Shown here one piece after another: positions 1 to 5,012 of a stretch of 19,817 nucleotides of DNA. The stretch lies in contig JAHHUD010000024.1 of NCBI GenBank assembly GCA_020024185.1, forward strand, positions 1 through 19,817, written 5' to 3'. The notes under the pieces are model-generated. The model saw only the letters and a program-made list of their open reading frames with translations, made no database searches and had not been told where the DNA came from. A program made the position numbers and the translations under genes. Origin of the DNA: Oscillospiraceae bacterium (lineage in GTDB: Bacteria > Bacillota > Clostridia > Oscillospirales > Ruminococcaceae). Numbering within the stretch: the first letter of the stretch is position 1; each line of letters begins with the position of its first letter.

Positions 1-30
1 CATCAAATATTAATATTTAATGTTTATAAA

Positions 31-75
31 AACCAGACTGACACAGCAGAAAGCAGGTATCAGTCTGGTTTTTCT
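31..75. terminator. bidirectional rho-independent terminator
   Basis: A perfect 11-bp inverted repeat (AACCAGACTGA at 31-41, TCAGTCTGGTT at 60-70) encloses an 18-nt loop. It is followed by a T-rich run on the plus strand and preceded by AAAA, which gives a T run on the minus strand. It can therefore end transcription in either direction. On the minus strand it would close anything read from the decayed transposase region. The gene to the left is outside the window. Confidence 0.75.
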
Positions 76-284
76 ATTATGTTCTGACCTTAAGATTTGA
101 CATACTATTTGACAAGTCTTGAAAAGCTTGAATAGGGCAGAATCTTCACGCAACAATAGCTTCAATTATAATAAAATGATATAGTGTAAATAAAATTAGA
201 GTATTTAAATGAAACAAATCCTTTTAGTGAAAGATAATAAATAAATCGTTGCACATCTGACTTGTTTTTTGGAAAATAGGGTTT

Positions 285-705
285 ATACGTAAAAAGTGTT
301 GATACGCAGGTCGATACTCTGAACCTGGTAGAGAATAAATCTATCCATAAGGACATTATCATAGGGTCACCATGCCTTACTCATGATTTGAATTATTTTA
401 TTATCTTTATACAAGATAACAAATTCCAATAAAATAAAGTGTACCCCCTGATACAAATGTATGATTACTTGAGGCTTGTGTAACTGTTATAAAGATTTTT
501 AAGAGCGATTTTGCTAATTTTGTATTTATATAATTACTATTCGTAGATGCTACTGCTGATTGGTCATACAAATCAATAATTGTACAGTTATATTGACACT
601 CCTGTTTGGTTGGCACATATAAGTAAAATGTGTTTACCAAACTTTATTTTTGCAGTAAACTTAGAAATTTTGTTTTAAAATATTATCAAATATTTTATGC
701 TTCTT
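285..705 (-). pseudogene. decayed IS3-family transposase (OrfB, DDE integrase core)
   Basis: Read on the minus strand, three frames together follow the IS3 OrfB order. First comes a block KHKIFDNILKQNF then CKNKVW and THFTY (about 665-702 onward), where the family has a W-x-TDITY type first-Asp motif. Next is CTIIDLYDQSAVAS (about 530-590). Then HLYQG (445-459) stands where the family has HSDQG, and QIMSKAW-stop-PYDNVLMDRF (about 325-385) where it has QSMSKxGxPYDNAPMERF. All three catalytic positions are lost (D to H or N, D to Y, E to D). The frame is also broken by at least two frameshifts and several stops. The C-terminal end beyond about 285 and the N-terminal half cannot be traced. This is a dead insertion-sequence relic; family assignment is from recalled motifs, and the homology is inferred. 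Confidence 0.72.
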
Positions 706-1017
706 CTCTTCTTCACATATTTTTATAATTATGGTAAGCGTTATGGTTAACGTCAAACTGCCGACACAACATTCTTAAACCAAATATATATTTTTATTAT
801 TAGTAACAAATCAATACACCACCAATCAATTTCCTTTGCAAAGAATTCCGTTGCTTTTCAAAATACAAATAGTTTATTGATATGCTAGTTGATAATAACA
901 TTACAAAAATAATATTATGACTATTTATTTTCGGGGAATGTGCATAGTATATTAATTTTGCTTTATTAAGTTATAATTCTTACTGCATTTCGTTCTATTC
1001 TCATAAACAATAATTCA
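706..1017. other. gene-free AT-rich stretch
   Basis: No reading frame with a start and ribosome binding site is visible on either strand. It lies upstream of the transposase relic (minus strand) and may contain the unrecognisable N-terminal half of that OrfB. I could not identify insertion-sequence ends or target-site duplications. No convincing terminator for the hydrolase gene that ends at 1018 is seen. Confidence 0.5.
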
Positions 1018-1761
1018 TCACTGATTTATTATAGAATATATTTTTCTAACATAGTCACTGGATTTATTAATCGAAAATTCGCCATGATACATTTTTTTCA
1101 TAACAATTAAAGAACTATATTGCAAATTTTCATTGATTACTTTTGCAGAAGATTTCATTATTACACTCTCTTTTTCGCCCACAATTATACTAACTTTTGC
1201 GGTGTTATTTATAATGGACTCTTTTATAGAATATAGTGAATTTTCCTGCAAAAAAGAAATCATACTCTGCTTTGTAATTTTACATGTATCACGATAATAG
1301 TTATCGAATAACTCTTGCTTTATTCGAAGTGATTTGAATTGAAGTTTAGAAAACCACTTATGACGAATCAAACAATAACAAATATTAATCGTTGGTTTAA
1401 CCATATAATGTGTAAACTTTGAAGGTACAACAAGCGCGCTTTCAACAAGTGCATATCGGCAGATATTTTTACGTAAAGATAGAATTTCAAGTAATATTTG
1501 ACCACCAAGAGACAACCCACCTATCAATAACACAGATCCGCCAAATTTATCATCTATGAAAGAAATAATTTTCTTCGCATTATCCTCAATGGTTGTAAAC
1601 TCCATATCACACCCTGCATGGCCATCTAATATTGGAATAATAACATGAAAATCTTTTTCAAGCATTTTTGCTTCTTCGCTATAATTCCACCATGATAAAC
1701 CTCCACCATGCAAAAGAATAATCACATCTTTATTTAGTTTTCCATATTCTTTGTAATTCAT
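1018..1761 (-). CDS. alpha/beta-hydrolase fold protein
   Basis: A 247-residue soluble protein with the layout of an alpha/beta hydrolase. The oxyanion-hole HGGG is at residues 18-21, a D-G-H turn at 46-48, the nucleophile elbow G-L-S-L-G-G at 82-87 (Ser84), and a candidate catalytic His226 in YHGEF near the C terminus. The usual acid position after strand beta-7 reads VGEKES (194-199), so the acid would be Glu rather than Asp, or sits elsewhere. The ATG at 1759-1761 is chosen over an upstream TTG (1780-1782) because AAGAGG (1771-1776) lies 9 nt before it. The substrate is unknown; related proteins are esterases, lipases or peptidases. It stands alone between a transposase relic and a sigma-factor remnant, so it may be accessory cargo. 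No signal peptide is seen. Fold is clear, function is not. Confidence 0.8.
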   Translation of the reverse strand: MNYKEYGKLNKDVIILLHGGGLSWWNYSEEAKMLEKDFHVIIPILDGHAGCDMEFTTIEDNAKKIISFIDDKFGGSVLLIGGLSLGGQILLEILSLRKNICRYALVESALVVPSKFTHYMVKPTINICYCLIRHKWFSKLQFKSLRIKQELFDNYYRDTCKITKQSMISFLQENSLYSIKESIINNTAKVSIIVGEKESVIMKSSAKVINENLQYSSLIVMKKMYHGEFSINKSSDYVRKIYSIINQ

Positions 1762-2032
1762 TATTTTTAACCTCTTAGGCAATTTTTGATTTGTGTTTTT
1801 TCATATCCATATTATAATAAATTTTAATACATGCCACAATAATAATATGATGATTAATTTTATTTATTGGGTTATCCGGGTGGTACACATTATGAAGTCC
1901 GTACTTCAAATCATATATACGCTTTTTAAGTTTGATGCTTGATGTACGTCCTCAATATTGTTTATACAGTGTATGTTGTCTCAAATAGTTTGTAATATAT
2001 GACCTTGTGATATATCTTTAAATGATAGAGAG

Positions 2033-2057
2033 AACATTGTTTATACATAACAATGTT
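2033..2057. repeat. 9-bp perfect inverted repeat (hairpin)
   Basis: AACATTGTT at 2033-2041 pairs with AACAATGTT at 2049-2057 across a 7-nt loop. A weak T-rich stretch follows on the plus strand. It could be a weak terminator or an operator-like palindrome. There is no gene close enough to decide. Confidence 0.5.
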
Positions 2058-2086
2058 ATACTTATTTTCTTTATCTAAATAAATTT

Positions 2087-2158
2087 GTAACAGAAATCAT
2101 ATCAATTATGCTATTAATTTTTTAAATTCTATTCAGTTTGAAAAGTTTTTTCTGTTAC
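2087..2158. repeat. 10-bp inverted repeat pair bounding 72 bp
   Basis: GTAACAGAAA (2087-2096) and its exact reverse complement TTTCTGTTAC (2149-2158) are separated by 52 nt of AT-rich DNA without a reading frame. The pair resembles the ends of a very small non-autonomous element or a large-loop hairpin. A chance match in AT-rich DNA cannot be excluded. Confidence 0.4.
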
Positions 2159-2250
2159 CTAATTTTCATCATTTCGTGTTTATATTATTAAATATAGTAT
2201 AAATGTAATACCATAAATACTAATATAAATGCTTACATTAGCTATGGTGA

Positions 2251-2316
2251 TATGTATCTCGCATTGAGAAAAAAGCCATAGAAATTTTACGTAAAGAAAT
2301 AGATTTTGAAATTTAA
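2251..2316 (+). pseudogene. sigK: C-terminal remnant of a SigK/SigE-type sporulation sigma factor
   Basis: The 21 codons from 2251 to the TAA at 2314-2316 encode YVSRIEKKAIEILRKE followed by IDFEI. This matches the end of sigma region 4.2 in sporulation sigma factors, where SigK/SigE proteins carry SRSYVSRIEK or SYISRLEK followed by a basic helix at the C terminus. The reading frame is closed by TGA directly upstream (2248-2250), and no further sigma-factor sequence can be followed to the left. Only the recognition-helix tail survives, with an intact stop and a terminator-like hairpin 13 nt later. From memory, a PBP gene lies next to sigK in some clostridia, which would fit the neighbour at 2362. 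SigE versus SigK cannot be decided from 21 residues. Confidence 0.55.
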
Positions 2317-2329
2317 TAATTAAAATAAG

Positions 2330-2363
2330 AAATCACTCCAATAATAAAATGGGGTGATTTTTT
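2330..2363 (+). promoter_or_regulatory. hairpin covering the PBP ribosome binding site / terminator-like element
   Basis: AAATCACTCCA (2330-2340) pairs with TGGGGTGATTT (2350-2360) through 11 base pairs with one G-U and a 9-nt loop. A run of six T overlaps the TTG start codon at 2362. The 3' arm contains the strong Shine-Dalgarno GGGGTG (2351-2356) of the downstream PBP. The structure sits 13 nt after the stop of the sigma-factor remnant. It therefore looks both like that gene's terminator and like a device hiding the PBP RBS. Which role is real is inference. Confidence 0.55.
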
Positions 2364-3948
2364 GAAGGAAAAAAGATTAATAATTATATGTATTGCGTTT
2401 GTTTTTTTTGCATTTTTAATCCAGCTTAATATGGTATCAATAAATATTGACAGTAAATATATTGATAGAGCAGAAAATCAACAATATAAGAATATGGCAA
2501 TTGATGATTCTCGTGGTGTAATAACAGATATAAATTTTAATAATATCACCAATACAATAACAAACTACAAAACATTAGTAACAGCTTATGATAACGACCT
2601 GCAAGATGTATTTAATGCTCTTACTGATAATGATAAAAAAGAGTTCGATAACAATATAAAGTATTATAAAAATTTTCTTGCTCAAATAAAATATCCAATA
2701 GAGAATAGAAACTTATATACAACAACACAAAGATACTCTGACTTTAATATTGCACAGCACCTTATAGGATATGTAGACTCAGAAGGTAATGGCGTGTCGG
2801 GTATGGAACGTGTTTTCAATGAAGAATTAAAAAATGCTAATAAGATTAAGAGTTTGCGTGCAAATATCAATGGATATGGACAGATTATTTCAATAGAAGA
2901 ACGGACGGAAGGTGATAACGCTACACTATTAGCGTTAACAATTGACAATACAATTCAAAGACTAGCGGAGGGAATAGCAAAAGAATATATTCCAAATGGC
3001 GCTATTGTTATTATGGAAAGCAAAACAGGAAAAATAAAAGCAATGGCGTCAACTCCGTTTTATAATGCAAATAATGTGAGCTTAGCGTTGAAGCAGCAAT
3101 ATTCACCATTATTAAATAAAGCACTACAATCTTATGAAGTAGGTAGTGTTATAAAACCTTTATGGGCATCTGTTTTTTTGGATAACGGATATAGTAAAAA
3201 TCAAAGTTATAATTGCACAGGTACAATAGAGGTGAATGGACATGAATATCATTGTGCAAATAATACTGCACATGGAGAAGTTAATATGGAAGATGCACTT
3301 AAAGTTTCATGTAACTGCTATTTTATAAATGCACAAATAAATAGTAAAGAATTTTACTTTAGACAAATGGCTAAGAGTATGAATTTTGGTGATAGCTTAT
3401 ATTTGACAAGAGATTATGGGACAACATCAGGGTATTTTCCTACATTAGAAGAGCTTGATAATATAGGGCAACTTTCAAGTATAAGTTTTGGTCAGGGTAA
3501 AATGCTGTTATCGCCAGTTCATGTTGCGGCATATATGAATATCTTTGCTAATAATGGAGTATATATATATCCTCAGGTAGCACAAGGAATATATAATGCT
3601 GAAACTAAAGAGCTTATAACAAATCTATATAATTATAGTGAAAAAAGAGTTGTAGATGAAAAAAATTCAAATGATATAAAAAATATGCTTAAAACCGTTG
3701 TTGAAGAAGGTGCAAGGGGGAGAGCATGTCCAGAACATCTATCTGCTGGAGGAAAGACGGGAACAGCACAAACAGGACGATATAATGAAAATGGAAGTGA
3801 AATTTTGAATGCATGGTTTTGTGGATTTTATCCATTTGATAATCCTAAATATACAATTTGCATCATGTTGCATAATGGAGGAGAAAGCACATATACAGCG
3901 GCGCCGATATTTAAAAAATTATGTGATAGCTTGTATTATTTAATATAA
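2362..3948 (+). CDS. class B penicillin-binding protein (peptidoglycan DD-transpeptidase)
   Basis: This 528-residue membrane-anchored transpeptidase cross-links peptidoglycan outside the membrane. The sequence shows one N-terminal membrane segment (about 5-25), then an RGVITD motif (about 51-56) and a dimerisation/pedestal region containing GYVDSEGNGVSGME (about 136-149). The transpeptidase domain follows, with the active-site SVIK at 262-265 (Ser262), SCN at 316-318 and KTG at 465-467. All three penicillin-binding motifs are intact. It is shorter than FtsI/SpoVD (600-700 residues) and has no PASTA domain. The start is TTG with GGGGTG 5 nt before it, and the membrane anchor begins directly after it. 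The gene follows a sigma-factor remnant, so a sporulation or septum role is plausible but not shown. It is a single gene closed by a hairpin at 3970. Confidence 0.93.
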   Translation: MKEKRLIIICIAFVFFAFLIQLNMVSINIDSKYIDRAENQQYKNMAIDDSRGVITDINFNNITNTITNYKTLVTAYDNDLQDVFNALTDNDKKEFDNNIKYYKNFLAQIKYPIENRNLYTTTQRYSDFNIAQHLIGYVDSEGNGVSGMERVFNEELKNANKIKSLRANINGYGQIISIEERTEGDNATLLALTIDNTIQRLAEGIAKEYIPNGAIVIMESKTGKIKAMASTPFYNANNVSLALKQQYSPLLNKALQSYEVGSVIKPLWASVFLDNGYSKNQSYNCTGTIEVNGHEYHCANNTAHGEVNMEDALKVSCNCYFINAQINSKEFYFRQMAKSMNFGDSLYLTRDYGTTSGYFPTLEELDNIGQLSSISFGQGKMLLSPVHVAAYMNIFANNGVYIYPQVAQGIYNAETKELITNLYNYSEKRVVDEKNSNDIKNMLKTVVEEGARGRACPEHLSAGGKTGTAQTGRYNENGSEILNAWFCGFYPFDNPKYTICIMLHNGGESTYTAAPIFKKLCDSLYYLI

Positions 3949-3969
3949 AATCAATAAAAAATAAAATCA

Positions 3970-4017
3970 AAATCCCTCCAAAATGAATTATCATCTTAGA
4001 GGGATTTATATTATTTC
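3970..4017 (+). terminator. probable terminator of the PBP gene
   Basis: AAATCCCTC (3970-3978) and GAGGGATTT (3999-4007) form a 9-bp stem 21 nt after the PBP stop. The following bases are AT-rich with only short T runs, so termination strength is uncertain. Confidence 0.6.
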
Positions 4018-4263
4018 AATCATATTCAATTTTTTGTTATCTATATACATGATTTGCAAATATCAGTCAACTTAAACTTTTATATATTAGATATATCATA
4101 TATCTTTTAAAATTTATTCCTACCTTTTTATTATATATTATAATTTAATAGAAAATATGATAATAAAACATTTAATATGTATAGAGATAGAGAGTTACTT
4201 TCTTTACAATAACACTGTATCAAATAATTGTTTATTCTATTGTTTTCTATAAATTCAAACTTG
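4018..4263. other. gene-free AT-rich stretch
   Basis: No gene is visible. It includes an AT-only-like palindrome (AGATATAT-C-ATATATCT, 4089-4105). I see no promoter or RNA gene here. Confidence 0.45.
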
Positions 4264-4566
4264 TCATTTTAAAGTTGCTGATTTATAGAAGTACTTTGTT
4301 GGTATTTTTATATATTTAATTACTAAGCCTTTATTCAAGTTAGTATTTTCTGTCTTATAAACACCAATTTTTGCAAGTTGTATAATAGATGATATTTCTA
4401 AAAAGTTTGTTATATATTGATTAGTATTAAATTTTTAACATATAGAATAGACTATAATCAATTCAATTCATGCTTTTTTGGAGATACGCAATCTTCTATC
4501 AAAGCCCATATTTTCAGTCATATAATCTATATGTTTTGTGCTACAAGAGCTTTCTTCAATTTCCAT
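4264..4566 (-). pseudogene. small unidentified reading frame, 32 aa or a decayed 101-codon gene
   Basis: On the minus strand an ATG at 4564-4566 is preceded by GGTGAT (4571-4576) and by a good sigma-A promoter (4602-4630). It opens a 32-residue frame (MEIEESSCSTKHIDYMTENM..., many charged residues) that stops with TGA at 4468-4470. The same frame continues past that TGA and one TAA ten codons later. It then stays open for 56 codons, ending in KIPTKYFYKSATLK with a stop at 4264-4266. Two readings are possible: a real 32-residue protein, or a former gene of about 100 residues broken by two nonsense codons. I recognise no family. It diverges from alaS with only about 40 bp between the two promoters. 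Confidence 0.35.
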
Positions 4567-4601
4567 TGGTATCACCACTTTCTGTTCTTTTTCTTGTCTA
4601 T

Positions 4602-4630
4602 AATATAGCACGTAAATAACAATAATGCAA
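4602..4630 (-). promoter_or_regulatory. sigma-A-type promoter of the small minus-strand frame
   Basis: On the minus strand TTGCAT (4625-4630) and TATATT (4602-4607) are spaced by 17 nt. This places the transcript start about 30 nt before the ATG at 4566. Confidence 0.5.
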
Positions 4631-4667
4631 GTAAATAATAATGCTGTAAATTTGTGTAAAATAAATA

Positions 4668-4696
4668 TTGACTTATATACATAAAAGATGTAAAAT
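4668..4696 (+). promoter_or_regulatory. alaS promoter
   Basis: TTGACT (4668-4673) and TAAAAT (4691-4696) are separated by exactly 17 nt, a near-consensus sigma-A promoter. Transcription would begin near 4703, just before the T-box leader. Confidence 0.75.
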
Positions 4697-4702
4697 GGTA
4701 AA

Positions 4703-4947
4703 TGTGAGAATGTAAAAAGCGATAAAAGGGAATAACAATAACAGTATTTTACAGAGATAAGTCGGTTGGTGAAAGACTTAATTTACTCTATTGAGAGCCA
4801 CCCTTTTGCTCAAGGCGAAATAAGTCTTGCGTGAATGCAGCGTTAATGCATATAAAGAGATACACTATCAGTAATAGTGTATAATTTGGGTGGTACCACG
4901 GTTTGTATAATCGTCCCTTGGATTTTATCCAAGGGATTTTTGTTTTT
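4703..4947 (+). ncRNA. T-box riboswitch (tRNA-Ala-sensing leader of alaS)
   Basis: The T-box core GGGTGGTACCACG is at 4888-4900. It is preceded by a stem III-type hairpin (ATACACTAT 4860-4868 with ATAGTGTAT 4874-4882) and followed by the terminator. By hand, stem I closes with AAAAGGG (4724-4730) against CCCTTTT (4801-4807). AGC (4718-4720) against GCT (4808-4810) flanks a GAU bulge. This places the Ala codon GCC (4797-4799), followed by A, in the specifier position. The UGGU of the T-box complements ACCA, the end expected for tRNA-Ala with discriminator A. Uncharged tRNA-Ala should stabilise the antiterminator and allow alaS transcription. Class and terminator are clear; the stem I fold is my manual model. 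Confidence 0.93.
4914..4947 (+). terminator. T-box-controlled terminator before alaS
   Basis: TCCCTTGGAT (4914-4923) pairs perfectly with ATCCAAGGGA (4927-4936) around TTT, and a T-rich tract runs to 4947. Its 5' arm follows the T-box closely, as needed for mutually exclusive antiterminator pairing. Confidence 0.9.
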
Positions 4948-5012
4948 TATAAGCTCATAACCAAATAAGTGTAAAATATTATTTTATAAATCTATTAAGA
5001 GGTGAATGTAAA

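Larger units (their letters stand above)
1762..2250. other. gene-free, repeat-bearing decayed stretch
   Basis: No intact gene is seen. Between 1775 and 1951 the minus strand stays open for 58 codons without a good start. Part of it (about 1870-1950) is less AT-rich than its surroundings and reads like protein (SIKLKKRIYDLKYGLHNVYH), so it may be a coding relic. A hairpin (arms 2033-2041 and 2049-2057) and a widely spaced 10-bp inverted repeat (2087-2096, 2149-2158) lie further right. Nothing else is recognisable. Confidence 0.5.

Noticed and set aside
1878..1908. GGGTGGTAC followed by a small hairpin (TGAAGT/ACTTCA) resembling a T-box end
   Set aside because: Only 9 bases of the T-box core match, the ACCGCG/ACCACG part is missing, there is no terminator with a T run, no stem I and no downstream synthetase gene.
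4089..4105. Perfect AT palindrome
   Set aside because: Made almost only of A and T in AT-rich DNA with no gene nearby; expected by chance.
4417..4608. Plus-strand 63-codon frame upstream of alaS
   Set aside because: No ribosome binding site, a weak start and implausible composition; it is the complement of the minus-strand frame, which has a promoter and RBS.
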